Shown: positions 1 to 8,533, counted from the stretch's first letter. The stretch: 19,481 nt of DNA from JAKVAV01 sp047633195 (GCA_047633195.1 JBLIEU010000042.1:1-19481), one strand, 5' to 3'. Notes: a model not told the origin generated them from the letters alone. Program-made: numbers and translations.

Positions 1-92
1 TTGGCGAATGAATTTAATCCGCTGGAAGAATAAGGATTTGTATAAGTATCTGAACCGAATCGAGGAAGAAGTTCTCGAAAATATCGACTCCC
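1..92 (+). other. Tail of an upstream gene, frame undecided
   Basis: The first 92 bases probably hold the 3' end of a gene beginning outside the window. Two plus-strand frames are possible. One ends at the TAA at 31-33 after residues LANEFNPLEE. The other is open from base 2 to the TGA at 134-136, is rich in Lys/Glu/Asn, and would overlap rdgB by 44 bp. A 45-codon open run is not rare by chance, so I cannot choose between them and propose no product. No Bacteroidota -7 box (TAnnTTTG) precedes rdgB here, which fits rdgB being co-transcribed with whatever lies to the left. Confidence 0.3.
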
Positions 93-668
93 ATGAAAAT
101 CATTTTCGCAACGAACAATCCAAACAAGCTAGCTGAGATTCAAAACGCCCTTGGTGATGATTTTGACTTGGTTTCTTTGAAAGACATTGGCTTCGAGGGC
201 GAGATTCCCGAAACGGGCAGAACCCTTGAAGCAAACGCATTGCAGAAGGCTACTTTCATCTTCGATCGGTATAAAGTACCCGTTTTTGCAGATGACACTG
301 GTTTGGAAGTAGCCTGCCTCAATGGATTGCCAGGTGTGGATACAGCACATTATTCAGGCAGCAGAGATGCCGATGCGAATATCCAGAAGCTACTCAGCGA
401 GACGCGGTTTCACGAAGACCGCTCTGCCGCTTTTAGAACGGTGATTGCCTTTATTACCGATATGGACAAAAAGCTATTTTCAGGAGAAATTCAAGGCCGT
501 ATCGCTGAGGCAAAAAGTGGAAAGGAAGGATTTGGTTACGATCCAGTATTTGTGCCCGAGGGCGAAACGCGAACTTTTGCCGAGATGAACATGGAGGAGA
601 AGAAGCAAAAAAATCACCGTGTAAGGGCGCTCAAAAAATTTACGGATTACCTCAAAGAGACTTATTGA
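93..668 (+). CDS. rdgB: XTP/dITP diphosphatase (RdgB/HAM1 family)
   Basis: Cytosolic house-cleaning pyrophosphatase that hydrolyses dITP, ITP and XTP to the monophosphate and PPi, keeping deaminated purines out of nucleic acids. Seen in the 191-aa product: N-terminal ATNNPNKLAEI (residues 6-16) with the substrate-binding Thr/Asn/Lys; PETGRTLEANA with a metal-binding Glu near 44-46; the catalytic ADDTGLEV block with D67/D68; GFGYDPVF (146-153); and the C-terminal HRVRAL (175-180) base-recognition block. Length is normal for the family. The ATG at 93 directly opens the canonical MKIIFATNN start. The stop overlaps that of the convergent ddl by 7 bp (662-668). The family is secure; exact substrate preference is inferred from homologues. 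Confidence 0.96.
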   Translation: MKIIFATNNPNKLAEIQNALGDDFDLVSLKDIGFEGEIPETGRTLEANALQKATFIFDRYKVPVFADDTGLEVACLNGLPGVDTAHYSGSRDADANIQKLLSETRFHEDRSAAFRTVIAFITDMDKKLFSGEIQGRIAEAKSGKEGFGYDPVFVPEGETRTFAEMNMEEKKQKNHRVRALKKFTDYLKETY

Positions 669-1639
669 GGCCTTGCTGATTCGATCATCAGATCAATGAG
701 CTCCGTTTTACTAATGCCAACGGCAGCGGCCTGCTTTGGCACCAAGCTGGCCATGGACATGCCTGGCACGGTGTTTATCTCAATGACGTGAAACACATCA
801 TCGACCAATATGTAGTCAATCCTTACCACCCCATTGCATTCGAAAGACTTTGCGATAGCAACAGAAGTTGACTGACACTTTTTATACAGCGCTTCAGGTA
901 GTTCGGCGGGCGTGATTTCTCGGGTTTGATCGAGCTCGTATTTGGCTTTGTAATCAAAAAATTCTCTTTCCGTGGTAATTTCAGTTACGGCTAGGGCTTT
1001 GAATTCATCTTTTCCGCACACTACGCCGCATGTGAATTCTCGCCCGTCTAGAAATTCTTCAATCAAAATTGCAGAGTTTTCGCGGTATGCCATTTCCACT
1101 GCCACTTTTAGATCCACGACTTTGTTGACTTTTGAGATTCCCAAACTTGAGCCTCCCTGATTTGGCTTAACGAAAACGGGTAATTTGAGTTTACTCAAAA
1201 CCTCGTCTTGGTCAAATTTTTCAGGAGAATGAACCAGCAGTCCTTTGGCTGTATGAAACCCGCGCTCTTTGAGGACATCATTGGTGTAGCGCTTATTGAA
1301 TGTCAATGCGAGATTGAGCACACTTCCTGTAGTATAGGGCATATCGATCATGTCGAAATATCCTTGAAGGAGACCGTCTTCGCCAGGAGTACCGTGAATA
1401 ATTACCAGGCATATTTCGGGACGGATGCGCTCGCCATTGAATTCGAAAGAAAAATCTTTGGTGTCTATTGTCTTTTTCTCATTCCCGAGAAGGGTGTACC
1501 AATTCGATTTTTCAATGACCATTTGAAACGGCTCGTACTTCTCTCGATTAATATTGTCGAGAAGCATTTCTGCTGATCTCATGGAAACGGCTGCCTCTCC
1601 AGAGTGGCCGCCGCAAACGACTCCAATTCTTTTTTTCAT
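662..1639 (-). CDS. ddl: D-alanine--D-alanine ligase
   Basis: ATP-grasp ligase making the D-Ala-D-Ala dipeptide used for the peptidoglycan stem peptide; cytosolic and Mg-dependent. Seen in the 325 aa: N-terminal GGHSGEAAVSMRSAE; HGTPGEDG (82-89); the VKPNQGGSSLG phosphate loop (157-167); an FLDGREF ATP-grasp segment (206-212); FFDYKAKY of the omega loop; Mg ligands D275 (RIDY), E287 and N289 in EINTVPGMS; and the closing P-K-Q-A-A-A-VGIS. Slightly shorter than E. coli Ddl in substrate-loop regions, which I believe is usual for Bacteroidota. ATG at 1639 opens MKKRIGVVCGG, with no better start. It is divergent from the PASTA gene across 164 bp. On its own strand the nearest -7-like string, TAACTTCA, is a poor match, so its promoter is not identified. 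Confidence 0.95.
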   Translation of the reverse strand: MKKRIGVVCGGHSGEAAVSMRSAEMLLDNINREKYEPFQMVIEKSNWYTLLGNEKKTIDTKDFSFEFNGERIRPEICLVIIHGTPGEDGLLQGYFDMIDMPYTTGSVLNLALTFNKRYTNDVLKERGFHTAKGLLVHSPEKFDQDEVLSKLKLPVFVKPNQGGSSLGISKVNKVVDLKVAVEMAYRENSAILIEEFLDGREFTCGVVCGKDEFKALAVTEITTEREFFDYKAKYELDQTREITPAELPEALYKKCQSTSVAIAKSFECNGVVRIDYILVDDVFHVIEINTVPGMSMASLVPKQAAAVGISKTELIDLMIESARPQ

Positions 1640-1777
1640 AACGATACCGTGAAGTTATAACCCCTATTCTTTTTGCACTTTACATTTTCCTGAAAGTTTG
1701 AACATGTTTTTTCTCATAACCCAATCTCCGATGTAATAGGACTGCCCTATGAACGTTTATTCCCGGTAGGTTCTTGC

Positions 1778-1785
1778 TATCTTTG
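1778..1785 (+). promoter_or_regulatory. Bacteroidota-type -7 element (TATCTTTG) for the PASTA operon
   Basis: TATCTTTG matches the Bacteroidota primary-sigma -7 consensus TAnnTTTG exactly. It ends 18 nt before the ATG at 1804, predicting a short leader of roughly 10-15 nt. About 19 nt upstream there is only a weak -33 candidate (TTT at 1756-1758 instead of TTG). This is the only good match in the 164-bp ddl/PASTA gap on this strand. The consensus is established knowledge; its activity here is inferred. Confidence 0.55.
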
Positions 1786-1803
1786 CCAGCAATTGTATTT
1801 TGA

Positions 1804-2625
1804 ATGAAAGGAATTATTCGATTCATCAGCAGTGGAAGGGTTTGGATGAATGTCCTTCTAATCACTGTATTCACAGGTTTGGTGGTCTTTTTGACAATGC
1901 TGTGGCTTGGAATGTATACCATGCATGGCGAGTCATTGGCCGTTCCAGAACTAAAAGGGAGACCCCTAGAAGATATTGAGACCCTTTTGGCCAATACTGA
2001 TATGACCTACGAGATTACCGATAGCATTTACACTGACGAGTATCAGAGAGGAGCGGTGGTTTCGCAAAATCCTAAGTCTGGAAAGCAAGTCAAAAAAGGA
2101 AGAACGATATATTTGACCATAAACAGTGTTTTGCCCGAGATGGTCGAAGCACCTGATTTGATTGGTAAATCAAAACGAATTGCTGTGCCTATTCTGGAAA
2201 TAACGGGGCTGGAACTAATCTCGCTTAAATACAGGCCTGACGAATCTTGCACAGATTGTGTAGTAGGCTTAGAGTACAATGGTAAGAAAGTTGAGCCAGG
2301 AGATAAACTTCGAAAAGGCGAAGGCGTGAGCCTGATTCTTGGACAAATATCTGATGTACCAACGATCTCGCCTGATCTGCTTGGACTCACCTATGCTGAG
2401 GCTTGCTCATTGATTATCTCTTCATCTTTGAATGTCGGCAGTATACTGTCATGTGCAGGTTGTGAAACGGCCGATGATACCTCGGGAGCTTTTGTTGTGA
2501 ATCAAAGACCGCAAAGAAATGAAATGATCAACCTTGGGACTTTTGTTGATCTTTATCTGACTACTGACACCTCCATGGTGAATGACTATAAAATACCCAC
2601 AGACACGATTCTAGATGAATTTTAG
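1804..2625 (+). CDS. Membrane-anchored protein with three PASTA domains
   Basis: 273 aa. Seen: a short basic N-terminus, one hydrophobic transmembrane segment (about residues 15-38, N-in), then three successive PASTA-like units at about 44-107, 113-181 and 183-254 in the periplasm. Each carries the typical 'VPxLxGxxxxxA/I...' opening and the 'Q.P..G..V..G' end (SQNPKSGKQVKKG; NQRPQRN). In other phyla PASTA repeats bind muropeptides or D-Ala-D-Ala and sit on Ser/Thr kinases or PBPs; here there is no kinase or transpeptidase domain. Pairs of cysteines occur as CTDC (149-152) and CAGC (217-220). The neighbours, ddl upstream (divergent) and an rluD homologue downstream, suggest a cell-envelope role, but no function is established. 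The stop overlaps the next ATG by 11 bp. Confidence 0.88.
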   Translation: MKGIIRFISSGRVWMNVLLITVFTGLVVFLTMLWLGMYTMHGESLAVPELKGRPLEDIETLLANTDMTYEITDSIYTDEYQRGAVVSQNPKSGKQVKKGRTIYLTINSVLPEMVEAPDLIGKSKRIAVPILEITGLELISLKYRPDESCTDCVVGLEYNGKKVEPGDKLRKGEGVSLILGQISDVPTISPDLLGLTYAEACSLIISSSLNVGSILSCAGCETADDTSGAFVVNQRPQRNEMINLGTFVDLYLTTDTSMVNDYKIPTDTILDEF

Positions 2626-4477
2626 AAAGTTATTTTATCTCCTCGCCTTATTTCTGCCTTTCCAAATGGTAGCGCAAGAAATGATCTATCCTGCCACCAT
2701 CCTTACTGAGAAAGCAGTAGTTAAAAAGAGGATCACTAAGTATGAAGCAAAGGATGATGCCTTAATCGAGCTTCCTTTTGTTGACGATTTTAGTGCCGAT
2801 TACTTTCCGGGCAATGAGGAGGGAAACCCCATCCTTTGGGAGAATCGCTATGCTACTTTGAATAATGGATTGCCCTTGAATGCCCCCACAGTTGGTGTAG
2901 TAAGCTTTGACGGAACCGATGAGGTTGGGTATCCCTATTCTTTTGATCCAGGATCGGGCCCTGCTGATACACTAACAACCTGCCCTATTAATCTAGATTA
3001 TGACATCGGCGATGGGATCGGGCTCAGTTTCTATTACCAACCGCAAGGAATTTCGTTTTTCCCTCCCAATTCCTCCAGTGACTCATTGATACTAGAGTTC
3101 TATGCACCTGAATTGGATGAATGGTTTTGGGTTTGGTCTACCTTGGATCTTTCAAATATAGATGGATTTACGTTCGTCTATCTTCCCATTACCAATGCGC
3201 TCTACCTCAAGGAGGGCTTTCAGTTTCGTTTTAGAAATATAGCATTTCTTCAAGGCTTATACAGCGTTTGGAATGTGGATTATGTATGGCTCGACCAGAA
3301 CAGTATCAATAATGATCCTATTGTAAACGATGTCGCTTTTGTGAATGGTCCCATCTCTTTTCTTCAGGACTATTCGGCCATGCCTCTTTCGCATTATGCC
3401 GAGAGTCCGACTGATAGAATGCTGGAAGATATTCAAGTCCTTTTCAGGAATCTCAACGATGGACCCAGGACTTTGGAAGGGAATGAAATCGTCGTTTCCC
3501 ATGAAGGAACCATTACGGACATATTGCAAAACTTCAATGAGCCACCAATTGCTGGACAGAGCACTGCTGATTACACACATCCGCTTGATGACGACGGAAG
3601 TCAGTATAGTTATGATACTTCCCTAGCTGATGATGAATTGATTTTTGACGTGAGCATAGCCCTAGGGACTGCCGATTTTGGCTCTACAGTGAGCAATAAT
3701 TCGTTTCGATTTAAGCAAACATTTTACACGCACTACTCTTACGATGATGGTTCTGCTGAAGCTGGGTATGCAGTAGCTGGCAATGGATCAAGAGCGGCCA
3801 TCAAGTACACCAACTTTAAGTCTGATTCGGTTTGGGCTTTGAGGATTTATACCATGCCGATTGGTTTGAATTTTGAGAACACTCCTTTTACAATCAAGAT
3901 TTGGGAAGACAACGCAGGTGTTCCAGGAACAGAATTAGCTTCAGCCCAGCAAGAATTCATTTACGGTCTAAACGAGTACCAAGAGATAATTCTTTATCAA
4001 TTTGAAGAACCCGTTTTTATTCCTTCGGGAACTTTCTTCGTTGGGTACCAACAGTCTTCTCAATCATCAGGGCTTCGCATTGGGCTTGACCTAAATACTT
4101 TAGGAAATGAGGGCAACCTCTTCTTCGATGACGGAAATGGATGGAATCTAACCAGTGCGGCAGCTGCAGCTTCTGTGATGATTCATCCCATGTTTACCAC
4201 AGAGGGCTACGAAGATATAGTGGCTTCAACAAGCAATGCTGCTGCCATTACAGGCTTGCGCATTTATCCTAATCCAGCCAGTCAGATGCTTATTGTAGAA
4301 GCCGAAACACTGAGTAGTTTGAATGTCTCAATTTTCGACATAAGTGGAAGATTGATTGATCAAGATCGGGTAACAAATAGTCTAGATGTTTCGAGACTAT
4401 TACCAGGAATTTATCTTCTGCAAATATCGGATTCGCAGGGGCGCCATAGTGTAAAGAAACTTTCTATTGAACGATAA
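2615..4477 (+). CDS. T9SS-exported protein, type A sorting domain, choice-of-anchor-like N-terminus
   Basis: 620 aa. Seen: a signal peptide (residues 1-20, cleavage likely after MVA-Q); a LPFVDDFS...PTVGVVSFDG...ADTLTTCPINL segment (about 53-125) typical of the MAM/choice-of-anchor jelly-roll region found in Bacteroidota surface proteins; a middle region with SYDDGSAEAGY (about 376-386), also common in these proteins; and a C-terminal type A sorting domain at 547-620 (RIYPNPAS, then SIFDISGRLI and LLPGIYLLQI). This predicts export by Sec, then by the type IX system, with removal of the C-terminal domain at the cell surface. No catalytic motif is visible. The ATG at 2615 lies inside the 3' end of the PASTA gene (11-bp overlap), and the stop overlaps the rluD start by 11 bp, so translation is probably coupled both ways. 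Confidence 0.87.
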   Translation: MNFRKLFYLLALFLPFQMVAQEMIYPATILTEKAVVKKRITKYEAKDDALIELPFVDDFSADYFPGNEEGNPILWENRYATLNNGLPLNAPTVGVVSFDGTDEVGYPYSFDPGSGPADTLTTCPINLDYDIGDGIGLSFYYQPQGISFFPPNSSSDSLILEFYAPELDEWFWVWSTLDLSNIDGFTFVYLPITNALYLKEGFQFRFRNIAFLQGLYSVWNVDYVWLDQNSINNDPIVNDVAFVNGPISFLQDYSAMPLSHYAESPTDRMLEDIQVLFRNLNDGPRTLEGNEIVVSHEGTITDILQNFNEPPIAGQSTADYTHPLDDDGSQYSYDTSLADDELIFDVSIALGTADFGSTVSNNSFRFKQTFYTHYSYDDGSAEAGYAVAGNGSRAAIKYTNFKSDSVWALRIYTMPIGLNFENTPFTIKIWEDNAGVPGTELASAQQEFIYGLNEYQEIILYQFEEPVFIPSGTFFVGYQQSSQSSGLRIGLDLNTLGNEGNLFFDDGNGWNLTSAAAAASVMIHPMFTTEGYEDIVASTSNAAAITGLRIYPNPASQMLIVEAETLSSLNVSIFDISGRLIDQDRVTNSLDVSRLLPGIYLLQISDSQGRHSVKKLSIER

Positions 4478-5498
4478 CCAAGTAGAATACAGCGAAAACG
4501 AAGAAGAGCTTTTTGAGCACTACCGCATTCAGGCCGACCCTGGTCAGGAACCACTTCGAATTGATAAATTCTTGATGGATCGAATCCCGAATACTTCTAG
4601 GACGAAGCTTCAGGATGCCGCCATTGAGGGGAATATCAGAGTGAACGACAAGAAGGTTAAAGCCAATTACAAGGTGAAGCCTAGTGATGATATCTCTATC
4701 GTTCTTCCTTACCCGAAGAGAGAAATTGAGCTCATCCCAGAGGATATTCCATTGGAGATTCTTTACGAAGATGATCACATGATCATTTTGAATAAGGCCG
4801 CCAACATGGTAGTTCACCCCGGATATGGAAACTATTCGGGTACCATGGTGAATGCATTGGTTCATCATTTTGACAATTTGCCTGAGGCAAAAGGAGCTAT
4901 TCCAGGTAGACCAGGATTGGTACATAGACTGGATAAGAATACCACGGGTGTAATGGTTATTGCCAAGACCGAGAGAGCATTGGCCAACTTATCTCTCCAG
5001 TTCTTTGAGCGCACCATCGATCGTCGCTACGTGGCGCTGGCATGGGGCGATATCGAAGAAGACGGCATGATCGAAGGCCACATTGGCCGTTCTCTAAAAA
5101 ACCGAAAAGTGATGACTGTATTTCCAGAAGGAGAATACGGCAAAGAGGCTAGAACAGGGTACAAAGTGTTGGAACGGTTGACCTATGTGACCTTGGTTGA
5201 GTGCAAGCTCGAAACGGGTCGTACCCATCAGATTCGGGCACATTTTCAACACATCAATCATCCACTTTTCAATGACCCTGATTACGGGGGTAATAAGATT
5301 ATTAAGGGAACGCAGTTCAGCAAATACAAGCAATTTGTGATGAACAACTTTGATATGATCCCTCGACAGGCTTTGCACGCGCGAAAACTTGAGCTGACTC
5401 ATCCCCATACTGGTGTGCGAATGAATTTTGAGTCAGAAATTCCTGAAGACATAACAGCTGTTCTCCAACGCTGGAGAAATTACATCAGTCACCGATAG
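4467..5498 (+). CDS. rluD: RluA/RluD-family 23S rRNA pseudouridine synthase
   Basis: Isomerises uridine to pseudouridine in RNA. By family resemblance the target is the helix-69 region of 23S rRNA, but the exact sites are not provable from sequence. Seen in the 343 aa: an S4 RNA-binding domain (about 29-78, with LRIDKFL and GNIRVN), then the RluA catalytic domain with HRLDKNTTG (153-161, catalytic D156), RRYVAL (176-181), GRTHQIRAH (241-249) and QALHARKLEL. The start is a TTG at 4467: an in-frame stop at 4452-4454 closes the frame upstream, and the next ATG falls inside the S4 domain. It overlaps the upstream stop by 11 bp. The 3' end overlaps the convergent menE by 14 bp (5485-5498), leaving no room for a separate terminator. 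Confidence 0.93.
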   Translation: MNDNQVEYSENEEELFEHYRIQADPGQEPLRIDKFLMDRIPNTSRTKLQDAAIEGNIRVNDKKVKANYKVKPSDDISIVLPYPKREIELIPEDIPLEILYEDDHMIILNKAANMVVHPGYGNYSGTMVNALVHHFDNLPEAKGAIPGRPGLVHRLDKNTTGVMVIAKTERALANLSLQFFERTIDRRYVALAWGDIEEDGMIEGHIGRSLKNRKVMTVFPEGEYGKEARTGYKVLERLTYVTLVECKLETGRTHQIRAHFQHINHPLFNDPDYGGNKIIKGTQFSKYKQFVMNNFDMIPRQALHARKLELTHPHTGVRMNFESEIPEDITAVLQRWRNYISHR

Positions 5499-6561
5499 AA
5501 TCCAGCCACCGCGCTACAGTTTCTTTTCTTCGAATTTTCCCCGATTCAGTATAGAGGAAGCTTTTCAAGTTGATTGTTTTCTTTGGCCGGTGGTAGACGT
5601 TTGGGAAGGTGGTTTGATTTAGGTCTGTTCCTTTCTGGCCTTCTATAAAAAGAGCTACCTGTTGACCCAATGACGAATCTGGAATTCCACTCACGAAGAA
5701 AGCCGAATCAATTTTTGACCTCAAAAGTTTTTCCACTTCTTCGGGAATGATTTTTACACCGCCAGAGTTGATGAGGTTGTCAATGCGGCCAAGCCATTTG
5801 AACCCATCTTCAGTCAATTCGATCAAGTCGTTGGTAACGAGACTTCCTTTCGTAATTCCAGGCCGATTGATCACCAAACAGCCCCTTGCATCCAAGTCGA
5901 TTGTAACGTCGGGAAGGGCTTTGTAGGCCGTTTCATTTCCCTCGTCTATTTTGCTCAAGGCAAAGTGGGTAAGCGTCTCTGCCATTCCAAATCCCACATA
6001 AAAAGTAGTGCCCAATTTCTGCAGTTGAGATCGAAGTTCAACTGAAACTTCTCCACCTCCGAGCAAGACTGTGGCGACTTTGTCAAAGGATTTAGGTGAT
6101 TCTGCTAAAACTGATGTCACTTGATGTGGAGTCATTGGAATAAACGAAATCGGCTCCTTTAACTCCTTCAAAGGATTAGAAGTCGGTGCCACCGTTGCGA
6201 GATTATACTCTTCGATTATGGCTCTTACGACCATCAGTTTTGCCGCCACATAATTGAGTGGTAATGAAAGCAAAGCCTTGCACCTAGAATCTAAACTGAA
6301 GCAATCATTCGTGGCTGAGGCACTTTGAATCAACGACGATTTTTGGAATGTTAAACTCTTGGGCGCTCCAGTCGAACCTGAAGTTTGGATGGAAATAGAT
6401 TCTGAGTTATCAAAGATCTCCTGACAGAAAGAAATAACATCTGATTCGAATTGGTCTTTGCCCTTTGTTTGACTTAGATCGTTACTGGCAATAAACTGGT
6501 CGTTGAGCCGAATGCCTCGATATTTTGAAAAAGGATTCACAGGTTTGGTGGTAGCTTCCAC
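5485..6561 (-). CDS. menE: o-Succinylbenzoate--CoA ligase (short form)
   Basis: Adenylate-forming enzyme that converts o-succinylbenzoate, ATP and CoA to OSB-CoA in menaquinone synthesis. Seen: the P-loop QTSGSTGAPKS (59-69), the GFGMAET motif (190-196), the hinge block LGRIDNLINSGGVKI (257-271) with the hinge Asp, PEEVE, and the C-terminal lysine loop TESGKIRRKE with K342. At 358 aa it is much shorter than the ~450-aa E. coli enzyme; compact MenE versions are, to my knowledge, usual in Bacteroidota. The outermost start is a GTG at 6561 overlapping menC by 25 bp. A second in-frame GTG at 6540 forms a GTGA overlap with the menC stop (351 aa) and is equally or more likely. The SGSTG motif alone could fit other AMP-binding enzymes, but the menA-menC-menE context decides it. 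Confidence 0.93.
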   Translation of the reverse strand: MEATTKPVNPFSKYRGIRLNDQFIASNDLSQTKGKDQFESDVISFCQEIFDNSESISIQTSGSTGAPKSLTFQKSSLIQSASATNDCFSLDSRCKALLSLPLNYVAAKLMVVRAIIEEYNLATVAPTSNPLKELKEPISFIPMTPHQVTSVLAESPKSFDKVATVLLGGGEVSVELRSQLQKLGTTFYVGFGMAETLTHFALSKIDEGNETAYKALPDVTIDLDARGCLVINRPGITKGSLVTNDLIELTEDGFKWLGRIDNLINSGGVKIIPEEVEKLLRSKIDSAFFVSGIPDSSLGQQVALFIEGQKGTDLNQTTFPNVYHRPKKTINLKSFLYTESGKIRRKETVARWLDSIGD

Positions 6562-7574
6562 TCTTCTTGTTCGAGGTAATGAAGATGACGCCCTTGAATC
6601 GATAATGGTGATGGAATATTGTTGGTATAAAGTTGTCCTGTTCCTAGGCCTTGCGGCAAGTCAGATTGATAAGTGGCTGTCAATTGCGCAATGGCATTCA
6701 GCCCGATATTTGATTCCAAAGCCGAAGTGATCCACCAGCATGCCCCTGTCTTTTCTACTGCTCTTATCCACTTATCAGTCATTTGCAAACCACCTACGAG
6801 ACCCGGCTTAATCACGATGGCTTGAGGTTGAATAACTTTCAGCATGCGGTTCATCTCAGCTACTGAAGTGACCCCTATGAGTTCTTCGTCCAGCGCAATG
6901 TCCAGAGGCGAATCTTCGCAAAGTCTGGCCATTTCCTCCCATTGTTTTTGCTTGATGGGTTGCTCGATACTGTGGAGATCAAATTCTGAAAGTCGCTTCA
7001 ATTTATCAAGCGCATCCTCTGGCGAAAATGCACCGTTTGCGTCTACTCTCAACTTGATTTCTTCTGATGAGTACTCTTTGCGTATGGCACGGAGAAGCTC
7101 CATTTCATCCTCAAAATTGATGGCGCCAATCTTCAGCTTGATGCACCGATATCCATCATCCAGTTTTTCTCGGATTCGAGCTTTCATTTCAGCTTTGGAT
7201 CCCATCCATACCAGCCCGTTTATTTCTATCCCTTCGCCGTTTTGAGAAAAACCTGACGGATACAAAACAAATGGATTTTTGGAATGAAGTGAAAGCTCCG
7301 CGACTTCCATGGCGAATCTGATGGACGGCCAATCTTCGAGAGTTCTATTTTCTTTTCCTTCTGCCCAGTCTGAGAGGGTTTTTGCAAGAACATCTTCGAT
7401 GTCAGGCCGGTCGTCTATTGAAAGCTTGGGGAGTAGACTTACCTCGCCAAAACCGATCTTTCCATTCTCTTCGAGTTTTACAATCCAAGCGGGTTTTGTG
7501 CGCAATACTCCTCGGCTAGTGCCCCCAGGAGATTTAAAATTCAAGGTATGCTTCAGAAAGTGTGCTTTCCTCAT
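6537..7574 (-). CDS. menC: o-Succinylbenzoate synthase (enolase superfamily)
   Basis: Dehydrates SHCHC to o-succinylbenzoate. Seen in the 345 aa: the enolase-superfamily barrel with the KxK motif KLKIG (K146, K148); metal ligands D178 (RVDANGAF), E204 (HSIEQP) and D229 (ALDEEL); the second catalytic lysine K256 in VIKPGLVGG; and the SALESNIG loop and GLGTGQL near the C-terminus. The N-terminal capping domain (about 1-120) carries GFGEVSLLP. The superfamily includes muconate lactonizing enzymes and dipeptide epimerases, but placement between menA and menE makes MenC by far the best call. The ATG overlaps the menA stop by one base (TAATG), indicating tight coupling. Confidence 0.94.
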   Translation of the reverse strand: MRKAHFLKHTLNFKSPGGTSRGVLRTKPAWIVKLEENGKIGFGEVSLLPKLSIDDRPDIEDVLAKTLSDWAEGKENRTLEDWPSIRFAMEVAELSLHSKNPFVLYPSGFSQNGEGIEINGLVWMGSKAEMKARIREKLDDGYRCIKLKIGAINFEDEMELLRAIRKEYSSEEIKLRVDANGAFSPEDALDKLKRLSEFDLHSIEQPIKQKQWEEMARLCEDSPLDIALDEELIGVTSVAEMNRMLKVIQPQAIVIKPGLVGGLQMTDKWIRAVEKTGACWWITSALESNIGLNAIAQLTATYQSDLPQGLGTGQLYTNNIPSPLSIQGRHLHYLEQEEWKLPPNL

Positions 7575-8476
7575 TAGTAAACTAGTCCAAGCCCGAAAGT
7601 GATGGCAAAAAGCAAAGTAGTAAAAGCGAGTTTTCGAAGTTCTTGATCGAGGTCGGATGAGCGATCGGTGGTCAAAACTACTTTTGCATTTTGAAAAATC
7701 AGCGGTACGGTAATCAAGAATACGAATTGGTAACCCGACGCAAAATTGATCAACGTATAGGCAAGTGCTGAAGCGAGCGCAACGGTCAAGAGAATGACGT
7801 GATAGATCCGTGCCGATTCAAAGCCCATTATAACAACCAAGGATCGTTTTCCCGATGCTCTATCGTTTTCAATGTCGCGCATATTGTTGAGGTTGAGTAC
7901 GCCTGTGGCCAAGGCACCGATTGAGATGGCTGGAAGAAGATCGAGCCAAGATAGTTCTGCCGTGTGCAGGTAAAATGTGCCTGCCACGCCCGTGATTCCA
8001 AAAAAGAGAAATACGGCTACATCACCAAACCCTTGATAGCCGTAAGGGTTTTTTCCCACGGTATATTTGATGGCTGCGCCAATGGCCAAAAGGCCCACCA
8101 CGAAAAAGGCTGTAATTGCTCCGAATTCGATATTGTCAGCCGCATTTAGCAAAAGCCAAATACCCGAGGCGAAGGATAAAATGGAGAATAAGACGATGGC
8201 TGCTTTCATTTCTTTGGCAGAAATGACTCCGCTCTGAACGCTGCGTTCTGGCCCTGTTCGCTCTTCGTTATCGACACCATTTACAAAGTCGCCATAGTCA
8301 TTAGCGAGATTACTGAGAATTTGTAAAAACAACGTGGTCAGTAGGGCTCCCGCCAGAATCGCTCCGTCGAAGGAGTTCTTGTAAAGAGCCATCAAGCTGC
8401 CCAGAACAACACTAGAGAATGAGAGCGGGAGTGTCCTCAATCGAAAAGCACGAAACCACGCTTCAGTTTTATTCAT
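7574..8476 (-). CDS. menA: 1,4-Dihydroxy-2-naphthoate polyprenyltransferase
   Basis: UbiA-family integral membrane enzyme that attaches a polyprenyl chain to DHNA with loss of CO2, giving demethylmenaquinone. Seen: multiple hydrophobic helices along 300 aa; the first Asp-rich active-site motif NLANDYGDFVNGVD followed by ERTGPERSVQSG, typical of MenA; and a second polar motif NLNNMRDIENDRASGKRS between later helices. I chose the ATG at 8476 (MNKTEAWFRAFRLRTLPLS), which matches the usual MenA N-terminus. The frame stays open to a GTG at 8542, but the extra 22 residues are polar and unlike the family. It opens the menA-menC-menE block; an inverted repeat lies 58-88 bp upstream. Confidence 0.94.
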   Translation of the reverse strand: MNKTEAWFRAFRLRTLPLSFSSVVLGSLMALYKNSFDGAILAGALLTTLFLQILSNLANDYGDFVNGVDNEERTGPERSVQSGVISAKEMKAAIVLFSILSFASGIWLLLNAADNIEFGAITAFFVVGLLAIGAAIKYTVGKNPYGYQGFGDVAVFLFFGITGVAGTFYLHTAELSWLDLLPAISIGALATGVLNLNNMRDIENDRASGKRSLVVIMGFESARIYHVILLTVALASALAYTLINFASGYQFVFLITVPLIFQNAKVVLTTDRSSDLDQELRKLAFTTLLFAITFGLGLVY

Positions 8477-8533
8477 AGGCTGTAAAGTTCGTAAGAATGG
8501 TTCAGACTTTTGCTTCTTAATACTGATCAGATT

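Noticed and set aside
1208..1576. 122-codon plus-strand frame opposite ddl
   Set aside because: Antisense to conserved Ddl motifs, with no protein-like domain.
4464..4925. 153-codon open frame on the minus strand within rluD
   Set aside because: Exactly antisense to well-conserved S4 and catalytic-domain codons; the protein has no recognisable features, so it is a shadow frame.
6844..7602. Plus-strand frames of 133 and 97 codons opposite menC
   Set aside because: Ser-rich translations typical of the complement of a real gene; menC motifs in the other strand are intact.
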